Shown one piece after another: positions 31,631 through 40,545 of a stretch of DNA of 48,383 nt. Every line of letters starts with the position of its first letter. The stretch's first letter is position 1. The position numbers were made by a program, and so were the translations under genes. The notes below the pieces were generated by a model, which was not told the DNA's origin, did not search any database, and saw only the letters and a list, made by a program, of their open reading frames with translations. The DNA is taken from contig CAJPNN010000006.1 of the NCBI GenBank assembly GCA_905372035.1, positions 1 to 48,383 on the forward strand, given 5' to 3'. The DNA comes from Bacillota bacterium (lineage in GTDB: Bacteria > Bacillota > Clostridia > Peptostreptococcales > Anaerovoracaceae).

Positions 31631-32968
31631 ATGGCATTTGAGGGTCTTTCTGAAAAACTGCAAGGTGTATTTAAAAAACTTAAAGGAAAAGGGATATTGA
31701 CGGAATCCGACATAGATGAAGCCATGAGAGAAGTCAAGCTGGCATTGCTTGAGGCCGACGTAAATTTTAAGGTCGTAAAGGATTTTGTGAAAGAAGTCAA
31801 AGAAAAATCACTTGGAAAAGAAGTCCTTGAGAGTTTGACACCTGCGCAGCAAGTCATAAAAATTGTAAATGACAAGCTGGTAGAAATTTTAGGAGGGACT
31901 GCTACAAAACTGACTTTTTCATCCAAAGGATTCACTGTATATATGATGGTCGGATTGCAGGGAACGGGAAAAACCACCACGTGCGGCAAGCTTGCGGGAT
32001 ATCTCATGAAAAACGGCAAAAAACCGATGCTCGCAGCCTGCGATATATATAGACCGGCGGCAATAGATCAGCTCGAAATAGTGGGTAAGAATGTCGGAGT
32101 TCCGGTATTTACCATGAGAGATTGTAAAGAACCGGAGCATATAGCCGAAGAGGCGGTAAAAGAAGCCGAATACAAGGGGTATGACGTTCTTATCGTTGAT
32201 ACCGCAGGACGACTTCAGATTGACGAAGCGCTTATGGAAGAGCTTATAAGAATGAAGGCGGAGATAAAACCTCATGAAATTTTGCTTGTTGTAGATGCTA
32301 TGACAGGGCAGGACTCGGTTAATGCGGCAACGGGATTTAATGAAGCTTTGGGAATTGACGGAATAATAATGACAAAGCTCGACGGAGATACAAGGGGCGG
32401 TGCAGCGCTTTCTGCCAAAACGGTTACAGGGAAACCCATCAAGTTTATAGGAACCGGAGAAAAATCCGATGCACTGGAAGCTTTTTACCCTGACAGAATG
32501 GCGAGCAGAATCCTCGGAATGGGAGACATGATGAGCCTTATAGAAAAGGCTCAGGAAAACTTTGATGAAGAACAGGCTGCAAAACTTGAAGAGAGAATAA
32601 GGAAGAACGAATTCTCACTTGAAGATTTTTTGGAGCAGATGGGGCAAGTCAGAAAGATGGGCGGCATAGCAAAACTTGTAGGCATGATACCCGGTATGGG
32701 TACCAATAAGATCAAGGAAGAGGATATAGAAAAGGGAGAGAAAGAGTTTAAAGATATGGAAGCTATAATTCTTTCCATGACATTGAAAGAAAGAAGAGAT
32801 CCGAGCATACTCAATGCAAGCCGGAGAAAAAGAATATCCGCAGGCAGCGGGCAGCCGGTGAGTAAAATAAACAGTATGATAAGAAAATATGAAGATGCAA
32901 GAAAGATGATGAAACAAATGATGGGAGCACCGAAACATCGTAAAAATAAAATGATGAGAGGTCTGTGA
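31631..32968 (+). CDS. ffh: Signal recognition particle protein Ffh
   Basis: A 445-residue GTPase that binds 4.5S/scRNA and signal sequences of nascent membrane proteins. An N-domain of about 90 residues is followed by the G-domain with GLQGTGKTTTCGKLAGYL, DTAGRLQIDEALMEEL, TKLDGDTRGGAAL and the closing GTGEK, then the methionine-rich M domain (GMIPGMG, SRRKRISAGSG, MMKQMMG). Full length. Confidence 0.97.
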   Translation: MAFEGLSEKLQGVFKKLKGKGILTESDIDEAMREVKLALLEADVNFKVVKDFVKEVKEKSLGKEVLESLTPAQQVIKIVNDKLVEILGGTATKLTFSSKGFTVYMMVGLQGTGKTTTCGKLAGYLMKNGKKPMLAACDIYRPAAIDQLEIVGKNVGVPVFTMRDCKEPEHIAEEAVKEAEYKGYDVLIVDTAGRLQIDEALMEELIRMKAEIKPHEILLVVDAMTGQDSVNAATGFNEALGIDGIIMTKLDGDTRGGAALSAKTVTGKPIKFIGTGEKSDALEAFYPDRMASRILGMGDMMSLIEKAQENFDEEQAAKLEERIRKNEFSLEDFLEQMGQVRKMGGIAKLVGMIPGMGTNKIKEEDIEKGEKEFKDMEAIILSMTLKERRDPSILNASRRKRISAGSGQPVSKINSMIRKYEDARKMMKQMMGAPKHRKNKMMRGL

Positions 32969-33082
32969 TACCCTTTGCACGGAATATTTACAGAGAATCA
33001 ATTTGCATTAAATCTATATGATTTATGATATAATGAATACAATGCTTTAAAACGGCATTTTAAGAGAGGGAGGTGTCAGAAA

Positions 33083-33328
33083 ATGGCAGTAAAAATCAGA
33101 TTGAAAAGAATGGGAGCGAACAAGAAACCTTTTTACAGAGTTGTTGTTGCGGATTCCCGTTCTCCAAGAGACGGCAGATTTATTGAAGAGATCGGATATT
33201 ACAATCCTTTAAAGGATCCGGCGGAAATCAAAATCGACCGGGAAAAGGCTGAAAAATGGCTCGGTACGGGAGCACAGCCTACAGATACAGTTAGAAGCTT
33301 ACTGAAAAAATCAGGAGTTATTGAGTAA
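33083..33328 (+). CDS. rpsP: 30S ribosomal protein S16
   Basis: An 81-residue protein beginning MAVKIRLKRMGANKKPFYRV and containing VADSRSPRDGRFIEEIGYYN. GGGAGG lies upstream. It opens the rpsP-khpA-rimM-trmD operon; TATAAT at 33029-33034 is a likely -10 box. Confidence 0.97.
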   Translation: MAVKIRLKRMGANKKPFYRVVVADSRSPRDGRFIEEIGYYNPLKDPAEIKIDREKAEKWLGTGAQPTDTVRSLLKKSGVIE

Positions 33329-33345
33329 GGAAAGTGGTGGTATTC

Positions 33346-33576
33346 ATGGTAGAACTGGTTGAAACTATTGCAAAAGCCTTAGTTGACAACCCGGATGAAG
33401 TGTCTGTGAAAGAGGTATCCGGTGATCAGACCATAGTTTTGGAACTTAGAGTGCATGCCGATGATATGGGTAAGGTTATAGGCAAGCAAGGGAGAATTGC
33501 GAAAGCTATAAGAGCTGTTGTTAAAGCTGCCGCATCTAAGGAAAAGAAAAAAGTTGTGGTGGAAATTGTCCAATAG
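33346..33576 (+). CDS. khpA: KH-domain RNA-binding protein KhpA
   Basis: A 76-residue protein consisting of one KH domain with the GxxG loop in DDMGKVIGKQGRIAKAIRAV. It binds RNA with KhpB/Jag and affects cell elongation and translation in Gram-positives. ATG 33346 is preferred to codons at 33334 on the family start MVELVETIAKALVDNPD. Between rpsP and the rimM region, as usual. Confidence 0.93.
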   Translation: MVELVETIAKALVDNPDEVSVKEVSGDQTIVLELRVHADDMGKVIGKQGRIAKAIRAVVKAAASKEKKKVVVEIVQ

Positions 33577-33599
33577 TATATTTTGCAATACTGCATATC

Positions 33600-33630
33600 A
33601 GCACGTATAGTCCTTATGCGTGCTTTTTGG
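33600..33630 (+). terminator. Hairpin with T-run after khpA
   Basis: AGCACG (33600-33605) pairs with CGTGCT (33619-33624), extended inward by TATA/TATG pairing, then TTTTT. It may end or reduce transcription before the M18 peptidase gene. Confidence 0.65.
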
Positions 33631-33657
33631 TTGTTGTTTAACTCGGAGGGATATGAA

Positions 33658-35040
33658 ATGGAAAAAACAAGTGCGTGGTTGAAATATGATGAAAAAGAAT
33701 TGAAAAACTTGGAAGATTTATCTCTTGGATATAGACAGTTTTTAGATAGAGGAAAGACGGAAAGAGAATGTGTTAAAGAGATAATAACGGCGGCGGAGCG
33801 AAAGGGATATGAAAATCTTGAGACAATTATCGCCGATAAAAGAAAAATAAAAACAGGTGATAAAATTTATGCGGTTTGTATGAATAAAGCCGTGGCAATG
33901 TTCAATATAGGTAAAAATCCTCTAAATGAAGGAATGAATATTTTAGGAGCACATATAGATTCACCGAGGCTTGATATCAAACAAAATCCTTTGTATGAAG
34001 ATACGGATCTGGCTTTTTTGGACACACATTACTATGGAGGAATCAAAAAATATCAATGGGTGGCATTACCGCTTTCGATACATGGAGTAGTTTGTAAAAA
34101 AGACGGGCGGACAGTCGAGATAAGCATAGGAGAAAAAGAGAGCGATCCGGTATTTTGTATTACGGATCTCTTACCGCATTTGGCACAGGATCAGGTTAAA
34201 AAACCGGCGGCGACGTTTATTGCAGGAGACGATTTGAACCTTTTGATAGGTAATATGCCGCTTAAAGGCAAGGACAAGGATGCTGTAGTTGCCAATATCT
34301 TAAAACTTCTTGAGGAAAACTGCGGCATTTCGGAAGAAGATTTTATATCGGCGGAGCTTGAAGTTGTACCCGCAGGAACGGCCAGAGAGTGCGGACTGGA
34401 CAGAAGCTTGATAATGGCTTACGGTCAGGATGACAGAGTATGTGCATATACATCGCTTACGGCAATGTTGAACGTCGACAAGGTTACGAGAACTTCGTGC
34501 TGTCTTCTTGTAGACAAGGAAGAAATAGGAAGCGTAGGGGCTACGGGAATGCAGTCAAGATTTTTTGAAAATACGGTAGCTGAAATTTTTAATTGTATGG
34601 GAGAGTATTCGGAGCTTATGGTAAGAAGATGTCTTGCAAGCAGCGCAATGCTTTCTTCAGACGTCAGTGCGGGGTATGACCCGGGATTTGCTTCCGTATT
34701 TGAAAAGAAAAATGCGGCAATATTAACGAGAGGGATGGTTTTCAATAAATTCACGGGCTCCAGAGGTAAATCCGGATCGAATGATGCAAATGCGGAATAT
34801 CTAGGAAAGCTGAGAGATATTTTAGATAAAGCCGGAGTGTCTTACCAGACTGCGGAGATGGGAAAAGTTGATGTCGGAGGCGGCGGAACGATAGCATATA
34901 TACTTGCGCTTTACGGAATGGACGTTATAGATTCAGGAGTAGGAGTACTAAGCATGCATGCACCATGGGAAGTTACAAGCAAGGCGGACATATTTGAAGC
35001 TGAAAAAGGATATGAAGCATTTTTGAAAGGTATGAAATAG
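33658..35040 (+). CDS. M18-family aminopeptidase
   Basis: A 460-residue cytoplasmic metallopeptidase that removes N-terminal residues. The metal ligands are in GAHIDSPRLD, DDRVCAY, DKEEIG (Glu general base and ligand), SSDVSAGYDPG, and the closing VLSMHAPWE. CGGAGGG seven bases upstream fixes the ATG. It lies between khpA and rimM, genes that are normally neighbours, and its stop is followed after one base by the rimM start, so it is now part of that operon. Confidence 0.93.
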   Translation: MEKTSAWLKYDEKELKNLEDLSLGYRQFLDRGKTERECVKEIITAAERKGYENLETIIADKRKIKTGDKIYAVCMNKAVAMFNIGKNPLNEGMNILGAHIDSPRLDIKQNPLYEDTDLAFLDTHYYGGIKKYQWVALPLSIHGVVCKKDGRTVEISIGEKESDPVFCITDLLPHLAQDQVKKPAATFIAGDDLNLLIGNMPLKGKDKDAVVANILKLLEENCGISEEDFISAELEVVPAGTARECGLDRSLIMAYGQDDRVCAYTSLTAMLNVDKVTRTSCCLLVDKEEIGSVGATGMQSRFFENTVAEIFNCMGEYSELMVRRCLASSAMLSSDVSAGYDPGFASVFEKKNAAILTRGMVFNKFTGSRGKSGSNDANAEYLGKLRDILDKAGVSYQTAEMGKVDVGGGGTIAYILALYGMDVIDSGVGVLSMHAPWEVTSKADIFEAEKGYEAFLKGMK

Positions 35041-35041
35041 A

Positions 35042-35542
35042 ATGGAACTTATTGAAATCGGAAAAATAGTTTCTTCTGTAGGCCTCAAAGGGCAGATTAA
35101 AGTCTACCATTACACCGATTACAAGGAACGCTTTGAAGAACTTGGAGAAATAACGGTAGACGGTGATGTTTACAAGATAGATGCAGTGAGATATGCAAAG
35201 AGACAACCTGTTTTAAGCCTGCATGGAATCGATTCAAGAGAAAAGGCGGACAAACTTAGGGGGAAGTCTGTTTGTATTACACAGAAGCAGCTTCGAATTT
35301 TACCTGAAGATACATATTATGTAAGAGATTTAAAAGGATGTTCTGTCATAGATGAAAAAAGAGGGATGCTCGGAACGATTTCAGATGTGATTCAAAATTC
35401 GTCACATGACCTGTATGAGGTTGAAACCGAAAGCAAAAATAAAATATTGATACCTGCCGTAGCAGAGTTTGTAAAAAAAGTGGATATAGCTGAAAAGCAT
35501 ATAGAAGTTTCATTGATAGAGGGGTTTACGGATGAAGATTGA
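35042..35542 (+). CDS. rimM: 16S rRNA processing protein RimM
   Basis: A 166-residue ribosome maturation factor for the 30S head. It starts MELIEIGKIVSSVGLKGQIK, has the PRC-barrel part YYVRDLKGCSVIDEKRGMLG and LYEVE...ILIPAVAEFVKKVD. It overlaps trmD by 11 bp. Confidence 0.95.
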   Translation: MELIEIGKIVSSVGLKGQIKVYHYTDYKERFEELGEITVDGDVYKIDAVRYAKRQPVLSLHGIDSREKADKLRGKSVCITQKQLRILPEDTYYVRDLKGCSVIDEKRGMLGTISDVIQNSSHDLYEVETESKNKILIPAVAEFVKKVDIAEKHIEVSLIEGFTDED

Positions 35543-36305
35543 TGTTTTGACCCTTTTCCCCGATATGTTTACGGCATTCCGAAATGAAAGCATAGTGGGA
35601 AGGGCTATACGCTCGGATATAGTCGATATAAATATTGTAAACATAAGGGATTACAGTCTTGATAAACATAAGAAAACAGATGATTACACCTTTGGGGGCG
35701 GACCGGGAATGGTACTCTTTCCGGAACCTGTTTTCAGGGCGATAGATGACCTGAAAACAGGTGACTGCAATACCAAAATGATATATATGTCTCCGAGAGG
35801 GAAAATCCTTGATAAAGCGAAAATTGAAGAGCTTGCAGGAATGGACAGACTTATGTTTTTATGCGGACATTATGAGGGTGTTGATCAGAGAGTTATTGAA
35901 TATTGGGATATGGAAGAAATTTCAATAGGAGATTATGTTCTCACAGGAGGAGAGCTTCCGGCAATGGTGACAATTGATGCTGTCGTAAGATTTCTTCCGG
36001 GAGTTTTAGGAAGCGAGCAGTCACACGATGAAGAGTCCGTTTATTCGGGTCTTTTAGAATATCCGCATTATTCAGGGACGAGAAATTTTCGCGGTATGGA
36101 TGTTCCGGAGGTTCTTGTTTCAGGACATCACGAGAATATAAGAAAATGGAGATTGAGAGAAGCGCTTGTGCTTACCATGAAGAACAGACCCGACTTATTT
36201 GAAAAGTATATGAATAAAGCCGGCAATTTTTCAAAGTCGGAAAAAAAATATTTAAATAAACTTATAGATGAAGGCTATATAATTTGGGAAAAGTTTAAAA
36301 TATAA
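35532..36305 (+). CDS. trmD: tRNA (guanine-37-N1)-methyltransferase
   Basis: A 257-residue SAM-dependent enzyme that methylates G37 next to the anticodon and so protects the reading frame. It has MKIDVLTLFPDMF, TDDYTFGGGPGMV, the SAM trefoil knot LCGHYEGVDQRV and SIGDYVLTGGELPAM, and the C-terminal TRPxxF-like region with LLEYPHYSGTRNFRGMDVP. Last gene of its operon. Confidence 0.97.
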   Translation: MKIDVLTLFPDMFTAFRNESIVGRAIRSDIVDINIVNIRDYSLDKHKKTDDYTFGGGPGMVLFPEPVFRAIDDLKTGDCNTKMIYMSPRGKILDKAKIEELAGMDRLMFLCGHYEGVDQRVIEYWDMEEISIGDYVLTGGELPAMVTIDAVVRFLPGVLGSEQSHDEESVYSGLLEYPHYSGTRNFRGMDVPEVLVSGHHENIRKWRLREALVLTMKNRPDLFEKYMNKAGNFSKSEKKYLNKLIDEGYIIWEKFKI

Positions 36306-36457
36306 GTTTTGTGTGATTAGCGCAGAGTATTTGTGCAATTTATACAAAACGAAAGAGGAATATTGCAGGCATTTAAAACACAAAGCGAAAAGGTTATAAC
36401 AACAGAAAAAGATAAATCGGATTTAAAAAAATATATTAATTAATAATCAAAAAAATA

Positions 36458-36486
36458 TGTTAAATTTTTGCTAATAGTGATATAAT
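36458..36486 (+). promoter_or_regulatory. Candidate promoter of the opp operon
   Basis: TGTTAA (36458-36463), a 17-bp spacer and a perfect TATAAT (36481-36486) lie 84 bases before oppB. The rest of the gap 36306-36570 holds no gene. Confidence 0.55.
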
Positions 36487-36570
36487 CTATTACATTGTAG
36501 TCAAAAGATTGCTTTAGATAATTAAAGCGTTGATTATTTATATTGATAAGTGAAGAGAGGTTAGTAACTG

Positions 36571-37491
36571 ATGACGAAATATATCGTTAGGAGAGTGTTG
36601 ATTGCAATATTTATTGTCTTTATAGTTGCAACTATGACATTCTTTATTATGAAGGCGGTTCCGGGCAGTCCGTTTACTGAGGAAAAAACCAATGTTGTCG
36701 CGGAAGAGGCAAACAGAGTCAAATACGGATTGGATAAGCCCGTGTACGTTCAGTATGGAATGTATCTTGAAAAGATAGTAAAATTTGATTTCGGTGAAAC
36801 TTTGAAAATGCAAAAAGGAACACCGGTTTTAGAGCTTATTAAAACCACGTTTCCGATATCTGCCGGACTGGGAGGAATGGCGATTTTATTTGCAATAATT
36901 TTAGGCGTGCCGCTCGGATGCATAGGGGCACTAAAAAGAGGCAAACTGGCAGACAATATAATAAGAGTTATAGCGACGGCAGGTATAGCAATGCCGAGTT
37001 TTGTCGTTGCAACCGTCGGAATGATTATTTTTTCGGTAAAACTTAAATTGCTTCCGTCTCTGGGGTTAAATGAACCGGCAGGCTATATCTTACCGATCGT
37101 AAGCTTGGGACTTTATCCTATGTGTTATATTGCAAGGTTGATGCGATCAAGTATGCTTGAAACCATAGGACAGGATTATATAAGGACGGCAAAAGCAAAG
37201 GGAATTCCGCAATCGATCGTAATATTCAAACATGCATTGAAAAATTCATTGCTCCCGGTAATAACTTATATGGGACCGATGATAGCTTATACTTTGACGG
37301 GAAGTTTTGTTGTTGAAAAAGTTTTTAATATACCGGGGCTTGGAAGATACTTTATAAATTCCATATCCAACAGAGATTACCCGATTATTATGGGCATGAC
37401 TATCTTTATAGCTGCACTGATAATTTTTATGAATTTAATAAGTGATATAATTTATAAGATTGTTGACCCGAGGATTAGATTGACTGATTAG
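36571..37491 (+). CDS. oppB: Oligopeptide/nickel-type ABC permease B
   Basis: A 306-residue inner permease with six membrane segments, beginning MTKYIVRRVLIAIFIVFIVA. VPGSPFTEE and the EAA loop (IGQDYIRTAKAKGIPQSIVI) contact the ATPases. It opens a five-gene operon; OppB and DppB families cannot be told apart with certainty by reading. Confidence 0.93.
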   Translation: MTKYIVRRVLIAIFIVFIVATMTFFIMKAVPGSPFTEEKTNVVAEEANRVKYGLDKPVYVQYGMYLEKIVKFDFGETLKMQKGTPVLELIKTTFPISAGLGGMAILFAIILGVPLGCIGALKRGKLADNIIRVIATAGIAMPSFVVATVGMIIFSVKLKLLPSLGLNEPAGYILPIVSLGLYPMCYIARLMRSSMLETIGQDYIRTAKAKGIPQSIVIFKHALKNSLLPVITYMGPMIAYTLTGSFVVEKVFNIPGLGRYFINSISNRDYPIIMGMTIFIAALIIFMNLISDIIYKIVDPRIRLTD

Positions 37492-37506
37492 GAGTGGATA
37501 GATAAG

Positions 37507-38508
37507 ATGATATTTAAGAACGGTTTACTTAGTATGCAGGTGGATATATCAGCCGGAGATTTTGAGCCTGCCACTAAGCAGGAGATGGAAAACCTGGAGA
37601 AGATGCGGCAAAATGTGACCTATTGGCAGGATGCATGGAGGCGCTTAAAAGAAAACAAGATTGCAATGGGGGCTTTGATCGTAATAATATTGTTTATAAT
37701 TTTTGCAGTAGTAGGACCATGGCTGGTTCCATACGGTTATGAACAACAAATTAGGGGAGATGAGAGCTTGTTTCCGTGTATGAAACATCCTTTCGGTACG
37801 GATAATCTGGGAAGGGATCTTCTTGTAAGGGTCATGATAGGCACAAGAATATCGATGGGAATAGGTGTAGGTGCATCTCTTATAGTTTTGATAATAGGTT
37901 CGATCTACGGGGCGGTTTCAGGACTTTTGGGCGGAAAATCCGATTCCGTTATGATGAGAATAGTGGAAATAATATATTCTCTACCCGATATATTGATAAT
38001 AATTCTGCTTCAATTGATGCTGAAACCTATTTTGGAAGAAAAGTCGGCTTCGGGATCGGGAGGTGTATTGCAGGTGCTCGGACCCGGCATAATAGCCATA
38101 TTTGTCGTATTCGGACTCCTATATTGGGTAGGTATGGCAAGAATTGTCAGAGCACAGGTTCTTTCGCTTAAGGAGATGGAATACATAAATGCCGCAAGAG
38201 CACTCGGAGCGAATAACAGGAGACTTATATTCAAGCATCTTTTGCCCAACAGTATGGGAACTATCATAGTAACGACTATGCTACAAATACCGGCGGCGAT
38301 TTTTACAGAAGCTTTCTTGAGTTTCTTAGGACTTGGAGTAAGTGCGCCTTTGGCATCACTGGGTTCACTTTCGTCGCAGGCACTGAACGGGATATCCTCA
38401 TATCCGTATATGCTGATATTCCCCGCACTTGCAATAAGTCTGATAATATTATCATTTAATCTGTTCGGAGACGGATTGAGGGATGCGCTTGATCCTAAGT
38501 TGAAGTAA
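37507..38508 (+). CDS. oppC: Oligopeptide/nickel-type ABC permease C
   Basis: A 333-residue permease with a 50-residue cytoplasmic N-terminus (TYWQDAWRRLKENKIAMGAL), six membrane segments, HPFGTDNLGRDLLVRVMIG and an EAA loop (LKEMEYINAARALGANNRRL). The C-terminus GDGLRDALDPKLK is the family hallmark. Partner of OppB. Confidence 0.94.
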   Translation: MIFKNGLLSMQVDISAGDFEPATKQEMENLEKMRQNVTYWQDAWRRLKENKIAMGALIVIILFIIFAVVGPWLVPYGYEQQIRGDESLFPCMKHPFGTDNLGRDLLVRVMIGTRISMGIGVGASLIVLIIGSIYGAVSGLLGGKSDSVMMRIVEIIYSLPDILIIILLQLMLKPILEEKSASGSGGVLQVLGPGIIAIFVVFGLLYWVGMARIVRAQVLSLKEMEYINAARALGANNRRLIFKHLLPNSMGTIIVTTMLQIPAAIFTEAFLSFLGLGVSAPLASLGSLSSQALNGISSYPYMLIFPALAISLIILSFNLFGDGLRDALDPKLK

Positions 38509-38523
38509 GAAAGGAAGATTGAG

Positions 38524-39543
38524 ATGGCAGAAGAAATTAAAAATCCTCTTTTGCAGGTAAAAGATCTGGAGGTTTCCTTTTTTACCAATGCGGGAGAGGT
38601 TAAGGCGGTCAGAAAAATATCATATGATTTAAAATTTGGAGAAGTAATAGGAATAGTAGGAGAATCAGGTTCCGGAAAATCGGTGTCTTCATATGCGCTT
38701 ATGGGAATAATACCTGAACCGGGCAAAGTAATAGGTGGAGATATAATCTTTGACGGTGAGAAAATCCTTGAAAAAACTGAAGGAGATCTGCAAAAAATAA
38801 GAGGAAAAGATGTCGGGATGATATTCCAGGATCCTATGACATCATTGAATCCGGTTTTTACGGTAGGGCACCAGATAGAAGAATCTTTAAAGAGGCATAC
38901 CGAACTTAATAAAACACAGAGAACAGAAAGAATAGTAGAACTTCTCAAGCTTGTAGGAATAAATCAACCTGAGAAAAGGGTGAAACAATATCCTCATGAA
39001 CTTTCGGGAGGTATGAGACAGAGAATAATGATAGCAATGTCATTGGCATGCAATCCTAAATTGTTGATTGCAGATGAACCGACAACGGCACTTGATGTTA
39101 CTATACAGGCACAAATAATCGAACTTTTAAAAGAACTTAAAGAAAAGATAAATATGTCTATAATATTTATAACCCATGACCTTGGAGTTGTAGCGGATAT
39201 ATGTGATAAGATTGCAGTAATGTATGCGGGTACCGTCGTTGAAAGAGGCAGTGTTGAAGAAATATTCTATAAGCCTCAACATCCTTATACAAAAGGGCTG
39301 CTTAAATCCATTCCGAGGGTCGACAGCGATGAACATGAGAGACTTATACCTATTGAAGGAAATCCTGTAGATTTGATATTTCCTCCGGCAGGCTGCGCAT
39401 TTGCACCGAGGTGTGAAAGCTGCATGAAGATATGCCTTGAAAACGTACCGCCGGTATATATGGAAAACGAGGGACATGAGTCCGCCTGTTGGCTCCATGT
39501 TAAAGATTTGATGGAGAAAGAGAGGTCGGAACATGGAGAATAG
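38524..39543 (+). CDS. oppD: Oligopeptide ABC transporter ATPase D
   Basis: A 339-residue ATPase: Walker A GIVGESGSGKSVSSYAL, signature HELSGGMRQRIMIAMSL, Walker B LLIADEPTTALDVTIQ. The C-terminal oligopeptide domain has a Cys-rich motif (GCAFAPRCESCMKICLENVP) that binds an iron-sulfur cluster in relatives. Overlaps oppF by 11 bp. Confidence 0.95.
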   Translation: MAEEIKNPLLQVKDLEVSFFTNAGEVKAVRKISYDLKFGEVIGIVGESGSGKSVSSYALMGIIPEPGKVIGGDIIFDGEKILEKTEGDLQKIRGKDVGMIFQDPMTSLNPVFTVGHQIEESLKRHTELNKTQRTERIVELLKLVGINQPEKRVKQYPHELSGGMRQRIMIAMSLACNPKLLIADEPTTALDVTIQAQIIELLKELKEKINMSIIFITHDLGVVADICDKIAVMYAGTVVERGSVEEIFYKPQHPYTKGLLKSIPRVDSDEHERLIPIEGNPVDLIFPPAGCAFAPRCESCMKICLENVPPVYMENEGHESACWLHVKDLMEKERSEHGE

Positions 39544-40495
39544 AAAACTTATTGAAATAAAAAATCTTAAAAAATATTTTCCCATAAAGACGAGTGCTTT
39601 GCAAAAAAGTTATGTGCAGGCGGTCGACGATGTCAGTTTTTATATAAACAGAGGTGAAACATTGGGCTTGGTAGGAGAAAGCGGCTGTGGCAAAACCACA
39701 TTGGGAAGAACCGTTTTGAGACTTCATGAACCGACGGAGGGAAGCATAATATATGACGGAAAAGATATAACAAATGTAAATATGACACCTTACAGGAAAA
39801 AGCTTCAGATAATATTTCAAGATCCGTATGCTTCATTGGATCCGAGAATGACAGTGGGAGATATTATAGGGGAGCCCCTTGATATACATAATATGTGTTC
39901 CGATAAGACCGAAAGGCAGGAGCGTATATATGAAATGCTTAAGACGGTAGGGCTGAATACTGAACATGCCAATAGATTTCCGCATGAGTTTTCCGGAGGT
40001 CAGAGACAAAGAGTCGGGATTGCCAGAGCTTTGGCTGTAGATCCGGAGTTTATTGTATGCGATGAGCCGATTTCCGCACTGGATGTATCGATACAGGCCC
40101 AAATTGTGAATATGCTTGAAGATTTACAGGAATCAAAAGGATTCACATACCTTTTTATTGCACACGATTTGTCGGTAGTAAAACATATAAGCGACAGGAT
40201 AGGAGTAATGTATTTGGGACATATGGTCGAACTTACTACGAGCAGTGATTTATATAATAATCCGCTGCATCCTTATACACAGACACTTCTTTCAGCTATT
40301 CCGATAGCGGATCCTGTTGCGAGCAGGAATACGAAGAGAATAATATTGCAGGGAGATATACCGAGTCCGGTGAATCCTCCAAGCGGATGCACTTTTAGAA
40401 CAAGATGCCCGTATGCAATGCCTGAATGTGCGGAGAGGGCACCCGAGTTCGTGGAAAAGGAACCGGGACATTTCGTAGCTTGCCACAATGTGTAG
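39533..40495 (+). CDS. oppF: Oligopeptide ABC transporter ATPase F
   Basis: A 320-residue ATPase: Walker A GLVGESGCGKTTLGRTVL, IIFQDPYASLDPRM, signature HEFSGGQRQRVGIARAL, Walker B FIVCDEPISALDVSIQ. It ends with the Cys-rich motif GCTFRTRCPYAMPECAE. It forms the second half of the ATPase pair with OppD. Confidence 0.95.
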   Translation: MENRKLIEIKNLKKYFPIKTSALQKSYVQAVDDVSFYINRGETLGLVGESGCGKTTLGRTVLRLHEPTEGSIIYDGKDITNVNMTPYRKKLQIIFQDPYASLDPRMTVGDIIGEPLDIHNMCSDKTERQERIYEMLKTVGLNTEHANRFPHEFSGGQRQRVGIARALAVDPEFIVCDEPISALDVSIQAQIVNMLEDLQESKGFTYLFIAHDLSVVKHISDRIGVMYLGHMVELTTSSDLYNNPLHPYTQTLLSAIPIADPVASRNTKRIILQGDIPSPVNPPSGCTFRTRCPYAMPECAERAPEFVEKEPGHFVACHNV

Positions 40496-40545
40496 TTATT
40501 TGTTTTATCTTAAAAATAAATATTAAAAGGAAGAGAGGTATATTT

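Noticed and set aside
38010..38948. 312-codon open frame on the minus strand across oppC and oppD
   Set aside because: Fully antisense to two clear genes, no ribosome binding site, and Ser/Pro/Ile-rich composition as expected from complementing their codons.
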